From Yokenella regensburgei ATCC 49455 (GTDB taxonomy: Bacteria > Pseudomonadota > Gammaproteobacteria > Enterobacterales > Enterobacteriaceae), in the NCBI RefSeq assembly GCF_000735455.1, contig NZ_JMPS01000017.1, positions 1 to 38,281 of the forward strand: a stretch of DNA of 38,281 bases, read 5' to 3'. The stretch's first letter is position 1. Each line of letters opens with the position of its first letter. A program made the translations under genes and the position numbers. Below are positions 7,613-22,950 of the stretch, piece by piece. A model generated the notes under the pieces. The model made no database searches. It saw only the letters and a program-made list of their open reading frames with translations, and was not told the origin of the DNA.

Positions 7613-10264
7613 ATGAACGAACAATATTCCGCTTTGCGTAGTAATGTCAGTATGCTCGGTAAATTGCTGGGCGACACAATTAAGGATGCACTGGGTGAAA
7701 ACATTCTTGATCGCGTCGAAACCATCCGCAAACTGTCCAAGTCGTCCCGGGCAGGTAATGAAGCGAACCGTCAGGAACTACTGACCACGCTGCAGAATCT
7801 GTCGAATGATGAGCTGTTACCGGTCGCTCGCGCCTTTAGCCAGTTTCTGAACCTGGCCAACACCGCAGAGCAGTACCACAGCATTTCGCCGAAAGGCGAA
7901 GCGGCCAGCAATCCGGAAGTGATTGCCCGTACCCTGCGCCGACTCAAAGACCAACCCAATCTCACTGAAGACACCATTAAAAAAGCCGTTGAGTCACTGT
8001 CGCTGGAGCTGGTACTGACCGCCCACCCGACGGAGATCACCCGCCGTACCCTGATCCACAAAATGGGTGAAGTGAACAACTGCCTAAAACAGCTGGATAA
8101 CAAAGACCTCGCCGATTACGAACGTAATCAGCTGATGCGTCGTCTGCGCCAGCTGCTGGCGCAGTCCTGGCACACTGATGAAATTCGTAAGAACCGCCCA
8201 AGCCCGGTGGATGAAGCCAAATGGGGCTTTGCGGTGGTCGAAAACAGCCTGTGGGAAGGCGTGCCGAACTACCTGCGCGAGCTGAACGAACAGCTCGAAG
8301 AGCACCTCAACTACCGCCTGCCGGTCGATTTTGTTCCGGTACGCTTTACCTCCTGGATGGGCGGCGACCGCGACGGCAACCCGAACGTTACCGCCGATAT
8401 CACCCGCCACGTGCTGCTGCTGAGCCGCTGGAAAGCCACCGACCTGTTCCTGAAAGATATTCACCTGCTGATCTCCGAGCTCTCGATGGTCGACTGCACC
8501 GACGAGCTGCGCGCGATGGTCGGTGAAGCGGGCGCCTCAGAGCCATACCGCTACCTGATGAAAACCCTGCGTAGCCAGCTGATGGCGACCCAGGCCTGGC
8601 TGGAGGCACGCCTGAAGGGTGAGAAGCTGCCGAAACCAGCAGGACTGCTGACGCAGAACGAACAGCTGTGGGAACCACTGTACGCCTGCTACAAATCCCT
8701 GCAGGCCTGCGGAATGGGCATCATCGCCAACGGTGAGCTGCTCGATACCTTACGCCGCGTGAAGTGTTTCGGCGTGCCGCTGGTGCGTATTGATATCCGC
8801 CAGGAGAGCACCCGCCATACCGAAGCGCTGGGCGAACTGACTCGTTACCTCGGCATTGGCGACTACGAAAGCTGGTCTGAAGCCGACAAACAGGCTTTCC
8901 TGATCCGCGAGCTGAACTCCAAACGCCCGCTGCTGCCGCGTCAGTGGCAGCCGAGCGAAGATACCCGCGAAGTGCTGGACACCTGTAAGGTGATTGCCGA
9001 AGCGCCGCTGGGCTCTATCGCCGCCTACGTTATCTCGATGGCGAAAACGCCGTCTGACGTACTGGCCGTTCATCTGCTGCTGAAAGAAGCCGGTATCGGC
9101 TTTGCGCTGCCGGTAGCGCCGCTGTTCGAAACCCTCGACGACCTGAACAATGCCAACGATGTGATGACCCAGTTGCTCAACATCGACTGGTATCGCGGCT
9201 TTATTCAGGGCAAGCAGATGGTGATGATTGGCTACTCCGACTCCGCCAAAGATGCGGGCGTGATGGCCGCCTCCTGGGCGCAGTACCAGGCGCAGGACGC
9301 GCTGATCAAAACCTGTGAGAAAGCGGGCATTGAACTGACGCTGTTCCACGGTCGCGGTGGCTCCATCGGCCGCGGTGGTGCGCCAGCGCACGCGGCTCTG
9401 CTCTCCCAGCCGCCGGGCAGCCTGAAAGGTGGCCTGCGCGTTACCGAACAGGGCGAGATGATCCGCTTCAAGTACGGTCTGCCGGAAGTCACTATCAGCA
9501 GCCTGTCGCTGTACACCGGTGCCATTCTGGAGGCCAACCTGCTGCCGCCGCCGGAGCCAAAAGCCGAATGGCGCGACATTATGGATACGCTGTCTGACAC
9601 CTCCTGCGAGGTGTATCGTGGCTATGTCCGTGAAAATAAAGATTTCGTGCCGTACTTCCGCTCTGCCACACCAGAGCAGGAGCTGGGCAAACTGCCGCTG
9701 GGTTCACGCCCGGCGAAGCGTCGCCCGACCGGCGGCGTGGAGTCCCTGCGCGCCATTCCGTGGATCTTCGCCTGGACCCAGAACCGCCTGATGCTGCCTG
9801 CATGGCTGGGTGCCGGTACGGCGCTGCAGAAAGTGGTCGAGGAAGGCAAGCAGAGTGAACTGGAAACCATGTGCCGCGACTGGCCGTTCTTCTCCACGCG
9901 TCTTGGCATGCTCGAGATGGTGTTCTCCAAAGCCGACCTGTGGCTCGCGGAATACTACGATCAGCGTCTGGTGAAACCGGAGCTGTGGGGGCTGGGTAAA
10001 GAGCTGCGTGCGCTGCTGGAAGCGGATATCAAAGTGGTGCTGGATATCGCCAACGACGCCCACCTGATGGCCGACCTGCCGTGGATTGCCGAGTCTATCC
10101 AGTTGCGTAACATCTATACCGACCCGCTGAACGTTCTGCAGGCAGAGCTGCTGCACCGTTCCCGCCTCAGCGAAGAACAGGGTAAAGCGCCAGATCCGCG
10201 CGTTGAACAGGCGCTGATGGTCACGATCGCCGGCGTCGCGGCGGGGATGCGTAACACCGGCTAA
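7613..10264 (+). CDS. ppc: phosphoenolpyruvate carboxylase
   Basis: Fixes bicarbonate onto phosphoenolpyruvate to give oxaloacetate, the main anaplerotic supply of the TCA cycle. The 883 residues match the E. coli enzyme in length. The [11 protein letters not shown] histidine motif, the [13 protein letters not shown] segment, the [14 protein letters not shown] loop and the conserved C-terminus AGMRNTG are all present. The frame is open 8 codons further upstream, but the start is placed at MNEQYSALR, which matches the family and has a GGGG-rich binding site before it. In E. coli ppc follows argE; here an accessory cluster precedes it. A strong terminator follows. Confidence 0.99.
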   Translation: MNEQYSALRSNVSMLGKLLGDTIKDALGENILDRVETIRKLSKSSRAGNEANRQELLTTLQNLSNDELLPVARAFSQFLNLANTAEQYHSISPKGEAASNPEVIARTLRRLKDQPNLTEDTIKKAVESLSLELVLTAHPTEITRRTLIHKMGEVNNCLKQLDNKDLADYERNQLMRRLRQLLAQSWHTDEIRKNRPSPVDEAKWGFAVVENSLWEGVPNYLRELNEQLEEHLNYRLPVDFVPVRFTSWMGGDRDGNPNVTADITRHVLLLSRWKATDLFLKDIHLLISELSMVDCTDELRAMVGEAGASEPYRYLMKTLRSQLMATQAWLEARLKGEKLPKPAGLLTQNEQLWEPLYACYKSLQACGMGIIANGELLDTLRRVKCFGVPLVRIDIRQESTRHTEALGELTRYLGIGDYESWSEADKQAFLIRELNSKRPLLPRQWQPSEDTREVLDTCKVIAEAPLGSIAAYVISMAKTPSDVLAVHLLLKEAGIGFALPVAPLFETLDDLNNANDVMTQLLNIDWYRGFIQGKQMVMIGYSDSAKDAGVMAASWAQYQAQDALIKTCEKAGIELTLFHGRGGSIGRGGAPAHAALLSQPPGSLKGGLRVTEQGEMIRFKYGLPEVTISSLSLYTGAILEANLLPPPEPKAEWRDIMDTLSDTSCEVYRGYVRENKDFVPYFRSATPEQELGKLPLGSRPAKRRPTGGVESLRAIPWIFAWTQNRLMLPAWLGAGTALQKVVEEGKQSELETMCRDWPFFSTRLGMLEMVFSKADLWLAEYYDQRLVKPELWGLGKELRALLEADIKVVLDIANDAHLMADLPWIAESIQLRNIYTDPLNVLQAELLHRSRLSEEQGKAPDPRVEQALMVTIAGVAAGMRNTG

Positions 10265-10282
10265 TCCCGCAAATCAGATAGC

Positions 10283-10320
10283 AAAAAGCCTCCTTGCGTT
10301 AGCAAGGAGGCTTTTTTTTT
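10283..10320 (+). terminator. Rho-independent terminator after ppc, probably bidirectional
   Basis: A perfect 10-bp stem (10288-10297 with 10302-10311, GCCTCCTTGC arm), a GTTA loop and nine T follow. Five A precede the stem, so it can also end the opposing yijE transcript. Confidence 0.95.
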
Positions 10321-10328
10321 AGCTTCAT

Positions 10329-11249
10329 TTAGCGCTCTGACGGCTGCGGCACCTTTTGTACCCGGGTCTGACGTTTCTTCAGGCTGACTATCGCCAGCGC
10401 CAGCACGATCAGCACGATACCGCTGCCCTCCACCGGTCCCGGGTTCTCACCCAGCAGCCACCAGGAGAACAGCACGCCGCAGACCGGTACCGCCAGCGTA
10501 CTGAGGCTGGCAATACTGGCAGGCAAGTTGCGCAGGACAAACAGCCACAGGCTCCACGCCAGCGCCGTTGCCAGAATGGCACTATAGGCTAAGGCGAAAA
10601 AGACGCCTGGCTGCCAGTCAACAGGCTGCTGTGGCACCAGCAGCGCCACTACGCTCATGACGATCGCGGCGTACAGCATCTGCCAGGTGGTCAGCGCCAG
10701 CAGGTCTACCTTCGGGTGGCGGGCGTACATGCGCTTGGCAATAATCGCGCTCGCGCCCCAGCTGATACCCGAGAGAATAGCCAACAGTGCACTTTTCATG
10801 GAGGAGAAATCGAGCTGCCACGGCTGCAGCACCAGCATCAGCCCCACGGCCGCCACCGCAATTGCCGCATACTGCAGACGACGCATTCGTTCGCCGAGGA
10901 ACATCGCTGCCAGAATCACCACCCAGAACGGCATGGTGTAGCTCAGGATAGCAACCTTCCCGGCGCCGCCGCTCACCAGCGCCCACTGCGCCAGGCCAAC
11001 CATACCGCAGGTCTGCAGCAGCGCTATCGCCAGCGTGAAGCGAAACGGCGTTGGCCGCAGGCCACGTCCGCGCAGCAGCAGCACAATGAATAACAGGAGT
11101 GCACCAAAAATGCAGCGTAACGCGGTGAAGTCGAACGCGCCGATATACAGCGTCACCTGCTTCATCGCAATCCAGCTATAGCTCCAGATGATAGTCAGAA
11201 CGATAAGGCCACCAATGGCCAACGGATTGCTCTTTCCTGAGACAGCCAT
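10329..11249 (-). CDS. yijE: EamA-family exporter YijE (cystine exporter)
   Basis: Inner-membrane transporter of the drug/metabolite (EamA) family. E. coli YijE is reported to export cystine. The protein has about 10 hydrophobic helices in two EamA repeats and closely matches YijE ([54 protein letters not shown]). The frame is open 21 codons further upstream, but the start at [11 protein letters not shown] (306 residues) matches the E. coli protein and has a GGA motif 7 bases before it. It lies downstream of katG on the same strand, as in E. coli. In E. coli yijF, gldA and a PTS/formate-lyase cluster separate yijE from ppc; here they are absent. Confidence 0.95.
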   Translation of the reverse strand: MAVSGKSNPLAIGGLIVLTIIWSYSWIAMKQVTLYIGAFDFTALRCIFGALLLFIVLLLRGRGLRPTPFRFTLAIALLQTCGMVGLAQWALVSGGAGKVAILSYTMPFWVVILAAMFLGERMRRLQYAAIAVAAVGLMLVLQPWQLDFSSMKSALLAILSGISWGASAIIAKRMYARHPKVDLLALTTWQMLYAAIVMSVVALLVPQQPVDWQPGVFFALAYSAILATALAWSLWLFVLRNLPASIASLSTLAVPVCGVLFSWWLLGENPGPVEGSGIVLIVLALAIVSLKKRQTRVQKVPQPSER

Positions 11250-11309
11250 GATAAATCCAGTGAGATGAGATTTTACTGCGGACACTATACTCGCCATAGC
11301 AGGCGAAAG

Positions 11310-11345
11310 CACTTCGGCGACTGTCGTGAAACAGCCGCCGAAGTG
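11310..11345 (-). other. long hairpin between katG and yijE
   Basis: A 15-base arm at 11310-11324 (CACTTCGGCGACTGT) pairs with 11331-11345 with one mismatch and a 6-base loop. On the katG strand it is followed by only CTTT, so it is a poor intrinsic terminator. It may slow or partly end katG transcription before yijE. Confidence 0.6.
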
Positions 11346-11370
11346 GGGATCGAACTATACGACAAACAGC

Positions 11371-13536
<2,166 letters not shown>

Positions 13537-13680
13537 CTATCTGCTCCCTTTATAGTGGTACCGTTACGATATACACCCTCAGCAATAAGAGATAGTTGAG
13601 ATTACCCACAGATTCAATAGCCAAAGCCTTTTGTTTTTCACTGGCAAAAGATTAAATGCTGTACAGGTGGGTTAAGATCA

Positions 13681-13709
13681 AAAAAAACCTCAGTTTATCT
13701 GAGGTTTTT
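13681..13709 (-). terminator. Rho-independent terminator of metF
   Basis: CCTCAG (13688-13693) pairs with CTGAGG (13699-13704), flanked by A7 and T5, immediately after the metF stop. On the metF strand seven T follow the stem. Confidence 0.9.
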
Positions 13710-13714
13710 CTTAT

Positions 13715-14608
<894 letters not shown>

Positions 14609-14654
14609 TTACCTCATCAATCGCATGTCGTTATTTGTTGTGTTGTGAACTTCT

Positions 14655-14678
14655 ATACGTTTAGACGTCCAGATGTAA
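14655..14678 (-). promoter_or_regulatory. MetJ operator of metF (tandem met boxes)
   Basis: Three adjacent 8-base boxes, ATACGTTT, AGACGTCC and AGATGTAA, resemble the met box consensus AGACGTCT. They lie about 50 bases upstream of metF. MetJ with S-adenosylmethionine binds such tandem boxes cooperatively. Confidence 0.85.
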
Positions 14679-14785
14679 AAATGACGGAAAAGCCAGGGGG
14701 CGTCAACATAAAAATAGCGATTGGTGGTGAGGAATGTTCAGCGAAGATGAAAAAAATTCATGACGCGAGAAGACAAGGTCTGATG

Positions 14786-14818
14786 CCCCCACTCGCTCGT
14801 ACAGGAAGAGAGTGGGGG
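14786..14818 (-). terminator. hairpin after metL, probable weak terminator
   Basis: CCCCCACTC (14786-14794) pairs perfectly with GAGTGGGGG (14810-14818), 13 bases past the metL stop. No U tract follows on the metL strand, so termination may be Rho-assisted or the hairpin may protect the metBL mRNA end. Confidence 0.5.
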
Positions 14819-14831
14819 TAAGGGGGAAAAA

Positions 14832-17264
14832 CTACAGCAGCTGTGCCAGGCGGTTGATGTCCGACTGAATCGCACCGGCGGTCACGTCGCGACCCGCACC
14901 CGGGCCGCGGATAACCAGCGGGTTATCACGGTACCAGCGGCTCTCAATGGCAAAGACATTGTCGCACGGCAGCAGCGAGGCCAGCGGATGCTCCGGACGC
15001 ACCGCTTCTACGCCAACGCGTGCTTTACCGTTAGCATCAAAGCGAGCCACGTAGCGCAGCACCAGGCCCATTTCACGGGCGGCTTCCAGACGCTGGATCA
15101 TCTGCTCGTTCAGCTCGTCGCCATTCTCGAAGAAGTGATCGATAGAGCCGCCTTCGCAGTGTGCCGGAACCAGCGATTCAACGCGCACCTGATCCGGCTC
15201 GATATCGTAGCCCGCTTCGCGCGCCAGGATCACCAGCTTGCGCATCACATCTTTCCCCGAAAGGTCAACGCGCGGATCGGGTTCGGTCAGCCCCTGCTGC
15301 CAGGCCTGATCCACCAGTTCGGTAAACGGTACCGTACCGTCGAACTGCAGGAACAGCCACGACAGGGTACCGGAGAAAATACCGCTGATAGCGAGGATGG
15401 TATCGCCGCTGTCGCGCAGGTCACGAACCGTATGGTTGATAGGCAGCCCCGCGCCTACGGTGGAGTTGTACAGCCAGTGGCGGCCGGTCTTCTCAAACGC
15501 GTCGTGGATCTGGCGATACTTGTCGCCTGCACTGGCTCCCGCCAGCTTATTGGCGCTGATAACGTGGAAGCCGTGGCTGGCAAAATCAAGATACTGATCC
15601 GCCAGCTGTTCGCTTGCGGTCACGTCCAGCACCACCAGGTCATCGTACGGGTGGGCGCGCATCCACAGGAACAGCGATTCTTCATCCTGTTCTACCGCTT
15701 CATCGTTGAAAAACGCCATTGCACGGCTGGCGTCCAGGCCTTCGTATGAGAGCAGGCTGCGGCGGCTGTCCACCACCCCGGCCAGCACAAATTCAAAACC
15801 GGTACGCGCCGAGAGCGTACTCTGTTCGCGGGCAAACAGCTCCAGCCAGCGGGAACCAATATTTCCTTTGCCGAACAACACCAGGCCAATGCGCTTCTCG
15901 GCGCGGAACAGTGACTGGTGCAGGCCCTGGATCAGGCTTTCCGTTGGGCCAGTGCGCAGCACCGCCACGAGGCTGATGCCCTCTTCCGACTGCCAGGTAA
16001 ACTCCACCGGCTGCCCTTTCAGTTGCTGCCAGAAGCGATGACAGTGCAGTGGATTACGGGTTACCCCGGCGCCCACCATTGCCACCAGCGCCAGACCCTG
16101 ACGCAAACGCAGCTCGCCCGGCAGACCGGCTTCATCCAGCATTTTCAGGGCGCTGTCCGCCACTTCAGAGGTGTAGCAGAACTGCAGCAGCTGGCGGTCA
16201 GCGTGAACGCCAACGGCCAGCGGACGCACGCCAGCGCGCTTCAGAACCAGGTCTATCTCTTTATGCGCCAGCTTAAAGTCCTGGCTTGCCGGAACGTGGA
16301 ACTCAATCAGGCACACGTCGTCGTGGCTGGTCACAATCCGGGCCCCGGTGCCGGAAGCCAGCACGCGCTCGATACGGGTTGAGCCCTGATCCGGGGTGTA
16401 GCTGCAGCGCAGCTGCAAATCGATATCGCTGCCGGAAACCGGCTGCAGAGTACGAGCGTGCAGCACCGGAGCCGCCAGACGCGCCAGCTCGCTGGCCTCA
16501 TCCAGACGCAGCAACGGCAGCAGACAGGCATCTTTCACTTTACGCGGGTCGGCGCTGTATACCCCGGCCACGTCGCTCCAGATAGTGACGCGGGAAACCC
16601 CTGCCAGTGCACCAACCTGGGTCGCGGAGTAGTCGGAACCGTTACGCCCCAGCAGCACCGTTTCACCGTGGCTGTCGCGGGAGATAAACCCGGTCACCAC
16701 CAGGCGTTTACCCGGATGCTGCGCCAGCAGCTGTTGCATCAGCGGGTAAGAGAGGCCTTCATCAACCTGCGGCTGTGCGGCGCGTTCAGCGCGGAGGAAT
16801 TCACGAGCGTCAAGCCAGGCGGCCTCCATCCCCTGCTGTTGCAGCACGCCCGCCATCAGGCGCGCTGACCACACTTCACCGTGGCCCACCACTTCCGCGT
16901 ATACCGCATCGGTGATGCCGCTGTCGAGCAGCGCCGCCAGGCGTTCGAGATCCTGAATAAACAGGGCAATCAGGCGATCGGCGATATCGCCCGGCAGCAG
17001 GCCGCTAATCAGTTCGCTCTGGTAGCGACGTAGCGACTGCTGAACCTGATGCGCAGAAAGACGGTCAGTCTGGCTTAATTTCAGCCAGCTAATCAGCTGG
17101 TTGGTGGTGCTCCCGGCCGCAGAGACGACCATCATATCGCCCGGCAAAGAGTATTCCGACATGATGCCCGCAACACGCAGATAGCACTTCACATCCGCCA
17201 GGCTACTACCACCAAATTTGTGCAGCTGACGACCTTTCGCCCCTGCCTGCGCAATCACACTCAT
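14832..17264 (-). CDS. metL: bifunctional aspartokinase II / homoserine dehydrogenase II
   Basis: Catalyses the first and third steps of the aspartate pathway toward homoserine, for methionine. It has 810 residues as in E. coli. The N-terminal kinase begins with KFGGSSLAD and has the LLGRNGSDYSAT nucleotide loop. A central linker with degenerate ACT-like regulatory parts follows, and the C-terminal dehydrogenase starts around the VLFGKGNIGSRW NAD(P) motif. SANKLAG and GLTEPDPRVDLSGKD are typical of homoserine dehydrogenase. The start lies 2 bases past the metB stop, so metBL is one operon under the MetJ operator upstream of metB. Confidence 0.99.
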   Translation of the reverse strand: MSVIAQAGAKGRQLHKFGGSSLADVKCYLRVAGIMSEYSLPGDMMVVSAAGSTTNQLISWLKLSQTDRLSAHQVQQSLRRYQSELISGLLPGDIADRLIALFIQDLERLAALLDSGITDAVYAEVVGHGEVWSARLMAGVLQQQGMEAAWLDAREFLRAERAAQPQVDEGLSYPLMQQLLAQHPGKRLVVTGFISRDSHGETVLLGRNGSDYSATQVGALAGVSRVTIWSDVAGVYSADPRKVKDACLLPLLRLDEASELARLAAPVLHARTLQPVSGSDIDLQLRCSYTPDQGSTRIERVLASGTGARIVTSHDDVCLIEFHVPASQDFKLAHKEIDLVLKRAGVRPLAVGVHADRQLLQFCYTSEVADSALKMLDEAGLPGELRLRQGLALVAMVGAGVTRNPLHCHRFWQQLKGQPVEFTWQSEEGISLVAVLRTGPTESLIQGLHQSLFRAEKRIGLVLFGKGNIGSRWLELFAREQSTLSARTGFEFVLAGVVDSRRSLLSYEGLDASRAMAFFNDEAVEQDEESLFLWMRAHPYDDLVVLDVTASEQLADQYLDFASHGFHVISANKLAGASAGDKYRQIHDAFEKTGRHWLYNSTVGAGLPINHTVRDLRDSGDTILAISGIFSGTLSWLFLQFDGTVPFTELVDQAWQQGLTEPDPRVDLSGKDVMRKLVILAREAGYDIEPDQVRVESLVPAHCEGGSIDHFFENGDELNEQMIQRLEAAREMGLVLRYVARFDANGKARVGVEAVRPEHPLASLLPCDNVFAIESRWYRDNPLVIRGPGAGRDVTAGAIQSDINRLAQLL

Positions 17265-17266
17265 GT

Positions 17267-18427
17267 TTATTCCTCTGCTGCGACCCGGAAGCCATTTTCC
17301 AGATCGGCAATTAAATCTTCACAATCTTCAATACCGGTTGAGATACGTAACAGCGTCTCAGAAATACCTGCCGCGGCGCGCGCTTCCGGCGCCATGCCAG
17401 CGTGCGTCATGGTCGCCGCGTGGGAGATCAAGCTCTCAACCCCGCCTAACGACTCCGCCAGCGTAAACAGCGACAGCCCGCCAAGGAAACGACGCAGCGT
17501 CTGCTCATCACCATCCAGCTCAAAACTCAGCATCGCACCAAAACCTTTTTGCTGGCGCGCGGCAATCTCATGCCCCTGGTTTTCCGGCAGGGAAGGATGA
17601 TACAGCTTTTTCACCAACGGTTGCTTCCTGAGAAACTCAACCACCGCCTGAGCGTTACGCTGAGCCACTTCCATACGCGGCGACAGGGTACGCAGGCCGC
17701 GCAGCAGCAGATAGCTGTCGAACGCGCCGCCGGTCACGCCAATATTATTCGCCCACCATGCCAGTTCGGTGACGATTTCCGGGTCTTTTGCAATCACCAC
17801 ACCTGCCACAACGTCTGAGTGGCCGTTCAGGTATTTGGTGCAGGAATGCAGCACCAGATCCGCACCCAGCGCCAGCGGGTTTTGCAGCGCCGGGCTCAGG
17901 AAGGTGTTATCAACCACGCTGATGGCTCCGGCTTCACGCGCCAGACCACAGATTTTCGCAATATCCACGACGCGCAACAATGGGTTGCTCGGACTTTCCA
18001 CCAAAACCAGCTTCGGTTTTTCCGCCAGCGCCGCTTTCAGCGCCTGATCGTCACCCTGATCGACAAACAGCACCCGGTAGCAGCCGCGTTTTGCCAGGCT
18101 ATCGAACAGGCGGTAGCTGCCGCCGTAGCAGTCGTGCGGTGCCACCAGCAGATCGCCAGGTTTCAGGAACACGGTGGTCACCAGATGAATCGCTGACATT
18201 CCGGTATTGGTCAGTACGGCGCCCGCGCCGCCCTCAAGTTCCGCCAGCGCACGCTGTACGACATCACGCGTCGGGTTACCGCGACGGGAGTAATCGTGAG
18301 CGCGTGGCTCATTAAAACCGGTGAAATTATAGGTACTGGAGAGGTGAATCGGCGGGACAACACAGCCATACTGTTCGTCGTCGTTCAATCCGCTACGCAC
18401 TGCGATGGTGGCCTGTTTACGCGTCAT
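17267..18427 (-). CDS. metB: cystathionine gamma-synthase
   Basis: PLP enzyme that joins O-succinylhomoserine and cysteine to cystathionine in methionine synthesis. The 386 residues match E. coli; the PLP lysine is K198 in LHSCTKYLNGHSD. The frame is open 20 codons further upstream, but the MTRKQATIAVRSG start matches the family and the extra part would run into the operator. It is the first gene of metBL, divergent from metJ across a shared MetJ-box region. Confidence 0.99.
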   Translation of the reverse strand: MTRKQATIAVRSGLNDDEQYGCVVPPIHLSSTYNFTGFNEPRAHDYSRRGNPTRDVVQRALAELEGGAGAVLTNTGMSAIHLVTTVFLKPGDLLVAPHDCYGGSYRLFDSLAKRGCYRVLFVDQGDDQALKAALAEKPKLVLVESPSNPLLRVVDIAKICGLAREAGAISVVDNTFLSPALQNPLALGADLVLHSCTKYLNGHSDVVAGVVIAKDPEIVTELAWWANNIGVTGGAFDSYLLLRGLRTLSPRMEVAQRNAQAVVEFLRKQPLVKKLYHPSLPENQGHEIAARQQKGFGAMLSFELDGDEQTLRRFLGGLSLFTLAESLGGVESLISHAATMTHAGMAPEARAAAGISETLLRISTGIEDCEDLIADLENGFRVAAEE

Positions 18428-18488
18428 AGAGCTTCGTTCCTGGCAATGTCTGTGAAAAGTCAGGCCACAGATTAACCACTGCAACAAT

Positions 18489-18520
18489 AGACGTCAATAC
18501 ATCTGGACATCTAAACTTCT
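18489..18520. promoter_or_regulatory. MetJ operator between metB and metJ
   Basis: Four consecutive 8-base boxes are AGACGTCA, ATACATCT, GGACATCT and AAACTTCT, with a weaker possible continuation to 18536. They match the AGACGTCT met box pattern and lie in the divergent metB/metJ gap, so MetJ represses metBL and itself, as known in E. coli. Confidence 0.92.
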
Positions 18521-18695
18521 TTGCGTATAGATTGAGCAAATGGCAAATAGCCGTTAAAATTATATGCATTAGCGCACATCTACAGAGGCATTATTCGTGT
18601 CACCGTCGTGCCTCTACGGTAAACTACGCGCGTTTATGGTCTGAACGGTCGGTTCAGGACCTTTTATTAATGACAGAGAGGATTAAAGGTATCTC

Positions 18696-19013
18696 ATGGC
18701 TGAATGGAGCGGCGAATATATCAGCCCATACGCTGAGCACGGTAAGAAGAGTGAACAAGTAAAGAAAATTACAGTTTCCATTCCTCTGAAGGTGTTAAAA
18801 ATCCTCACCGATGAACGTACTCGTCGTCAGGTGAACAACCTGCGTCATGCCACCAACAGTGAACTGCTGTGTGAAGCGTTCCTGCATGCGTTTACCGGTC
18901 AACCGTTACCTGATGATAACGATCTGCGCAAAGAGCGTAGCGACGAAATTCCGGAAGAAGCGAAAGTGATTATGCGTGAGCTGGGGATCGACCCGGAGAC
19001 GTGGGAATACTGA
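18696..19013 (+). CDS. metJ: methionine regulon repressor MetJ
   Basis: Ribbon-helix-helix repressor that uses S-adenosylmethionine as corepressor. The 105 residues equal the E. coli length. The DNA-contacting beta strand [11 protein letters not shown] and the helix region [29 protein letters not shown] are conserved. It is divergent from metBL with operator boxes in the gap and has an AAGG binding site 7 bases before the ATG. Downstream is a bidirectional terminator shared with rpmE. Confidence 0.99.
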   Translation: MAEWSGEYISPYAEHGKKSEQVKKITVSIPLKVLKILTDERTRRQVNNLRHATNSELLCEAFLHAFTGQPLPDDNDLRKERSDEIPEEAKVIMRELGIDPETWEY

Positions 19014-19024
19014 GTTTCAGATAC

Positions 19025-19053
19025 AAAAAAAGCGCCTTGCGGCGCTTTTTTTT
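19025..19053. terminator. bidirectional terminator between metJ and rpmE
   Basis: The stem AGCGCC/GGCGCT with TTGC loop is flanked by A7 on the left and T8 on the right. It lies between convergent metJ and rpmE and serves both. Confidence 0.93.
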
Positions 19054-19061
19054 CGGGTTGC

Positions 19062-19274
19062 TTATTTAGCGCCCGGGATGCTGAAACGCTTGTTGAAGCG
19101 GTCAACACGGCCACCGGTAGCAACGTCACGCTGCTTGCCAGTGTAGAACGGGTGGCATTTGCCGCACACGTCCAGGTTCAGATCGTGACCCACGGTGGAG
19201 TTGATCTTGATGATGTTACCGCAAGAACAAGTTGCAGTAACTTCTGCGTAATTCGGGTGAATACCTTTTTTCAT
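19062..19274 (-). CDS. rpmE: 50S ribosomal protein L31 (zinc form)
   Basis: A 70-residue large-subunit ribosomal protein. Cysteines C16, C18, C37 and C40 form the zinc site that marks the C+ type, as opposed to the zinc-free YkgM paralogue made in zinc starvation. The ending [15 protein letters not shown] is typical. A GAGG binding site precedes the ATG. It is divergent from priA across a 207-base gap that should contain both promoters; a TATATT hexamer on the rpmE strand near 19335-19345 is a candidate -10. Confidence 0.99.
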   Translation of the reverse strand: MKKGIHPNYAEVTATCSCGNIIKINSTVGHDLNLDVCGKCHPFYTGKQRDVATGGRVDRFNKRFSIPGAK

Positions 19275-19418
19275 GGGAGAACCTCAGTTAAGGCCGCGTC
19301 GCTCTTCCGGCCCTAACGCCAGACACCACGCGATGTTAATAATATAGTTGTTGATGCGAGATTAATGTGCACCAAAGGCGGCGAATCATACAGAATCTGA
19401 CCGTCGTATGCAAACTGA

Positions 19419-21677
<2,259 letters not shown>

Positions 21678-21783
21678 TGCCCGATGCTGCGAGCCAGATC
21701 GATAAATTCAACATTCATCACACTTTTCATGAAAATTCTGTAACTCTCCTGCTTAACTATCTGATAAAAATGTGGGCTGATGT

Positions 21784-21804
21784 CAGAGACAGCGGATGTC
21801 TCTG
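21784..21804 (+). repeat. perfect inverted repeat in the cytR leader
   Basis: CAGAGACA (21784-21791) and TGTCTCTG (21797-21804) are separated by GCGGA. It lies 12 bases upstream of the cytR ribosome binding site (AGGAG, 21816-21820). It could be an operator or an mRNA hairpin; no T run follows. Confidence 0.6.
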
Positions 21805-21828
21805 CGCCCATCAGCGAGGAGAGTTCAG

Positions 21829-22857
21829 GTGAAACCCAAAAAAGAGGTTGTCTCAGCAACCATGAAGGACGTCGCCCTCAAGGCAAACGTCTCGACGGCA
21901 ACCGTGTCCCGCGCGTTAATGAATCCCGATAAAGTGTCGCAGAGTACCCGTAACCGCGTGCAGCAGGCGGCGCTGGAAGTGGGTTATCTCCCGCAATCCC
22001 TCGGGCGCAACACGAAGCGCAATGAGTCGCGAACGATTCTGGTGATTGTGCCGGATATCTGTGACCCCTTCTTCAGCGAAATCATTCGCGGTATCGAAGT
22101 GACGGCGGCCCAGCAGGGTTACCTGGTGCTGATTGGCGACTGCGCCCATCAGAATCAGCAGGAAAAAACCTTCATCGATCTCATCATTACCAAACAAATT
22201 GACGGCATGCTGCTGCTCGGCTCTCGCCTGCCGTTTGATGCCAGCATTGAGGAGCAACGGAATCTGCCCCCGATGGTGATGGCCAACGAATTTGCGCCAG
22301 AACTGGAACTGCCAACGGTGCATATCGATAACCTGACGGCGGCGTTTAACGCGGTGAACTATCTTCATGAGCTGGGGCATCAGCGAATTGGCTGTATCGC
22401 CGGGCCAGAAGAGATGCCGCTGTGCCATTATCGTCTGCAGGGTTACGTGCAGGCCCTGCGCCGCAGCGGCTTAACGGTTGACCCCCACTATATTGCGCGC
22501 GGCAATTTCTCCTTTGAAGCGGGCGGTCAGGCGCTGGCTCAGCTGATGGCGCTGCCAAAACCGCCAACGGCGGTCTTCTGCCATAGCGATATCATGGCGC
22601 TCGGGGCGCTCTCGTGGGCAAAGCGTCACGGGATCCGGGTGCCGGAAGATTTGTCGATTATCGGCTTCGATAACATCTCACTTTCCGAGTTTTGCGACCC
22701 GCCGCTCAGCACCGTGGCGCAGCCGCGTTTCCGCATTGGTCAGGAAGCGATGCTACTGTTACTTGACCAGCTCCACGGGCAAAACGTCAGTAGCGGATCG
22801 CGCCTGCTGGACTGTGAACTGGTCGTTCGCGGCAGCACACGAAAAATAAACCCCTAA
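21829..22857 (+). CDS. cytR: LacI-family repressor CytR
   Basis: Represses nucleoside uptake and catabolism genes together with CRP and is relieved by cytidine. The helix-turn-helix is at the N-terminus (MKDVALKANVSTATVSRALMNPDKVS), followed by the LacI hinge and periplasmic-binding-like effector domain. The start is taken as the GTG at 21829, which has AGGAG 8 bases upstream and gives 342 residues aligned with the E. coli N-terminus (341); an ATG 11 codons earlier lacks such a site and overlaps the inverted repeat. ftsN follows 93 bases later on the same strand. Confidence 0.97.
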   Translation: MKPKKEVVSATMKDVALKANVSTATVSRALMNPDKVSQSTRNRVQQAALEVGYLPQSLGRNTKRNESRTILVIVPDICDPFFSEIIRGIEVTAAQQGYLVLIGDCAHQNQQEKTFIDLIITKQIDGMLLLGSRLPFDASIEEQRNLPPMVMANEFAPELELPTVHIDNLTAAFNAVNYLHELGHQRIGCIAGPEEMPLCHYRLQGYVQALRRSGLTVDPHYIARGNFSFEAGGQALAQLMALPKPPTAVFCHSDIMALGALSWAKRHGIRVPEDLSIIGFDNISLSEFCDPPLSTVAQPRFRIGQEAMLLLLDQLHGQNVSSGSRLLDCELVVRGSTRKINP

Positions 22858-22891
22858 AGTAAATAGCTTTCGGACTCGGTCTTCTGGTCAA

Positions 22892-22921
22892 AGCCCCGCC
22901 GCTTAAGTAACATGGCGGGCT
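22892..22921 (+). other. imperfect GC-rich hairpin between cytR and ftsN
   Basis: AGCCCCGCC (22892-22900) pairs with GGCGGGCT (22914-22921) with a one-base bulge and a 13-base loop. No T run follows, so at most a weak or Rho-assisted terminator for cytR, or a leader structure of ftsN. Confidence 0.4.
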
Positions 22922-22950
22922 GATGAACGAATAAATACAGCGAAACGATA

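Noticed and set aside
13537-13680. OxyR site for katG
   Set aside because: ATAG/CTAT-like pieces can be found but not with convincing spacing, so no feature was called.
21796-21828. Longer CytR from an ATG 11 codons upstream
   Set aside because: It lacks a ribosome binding site and overlaps the palindrome; the GTG at 21829 with AGGAG fits E. coli.
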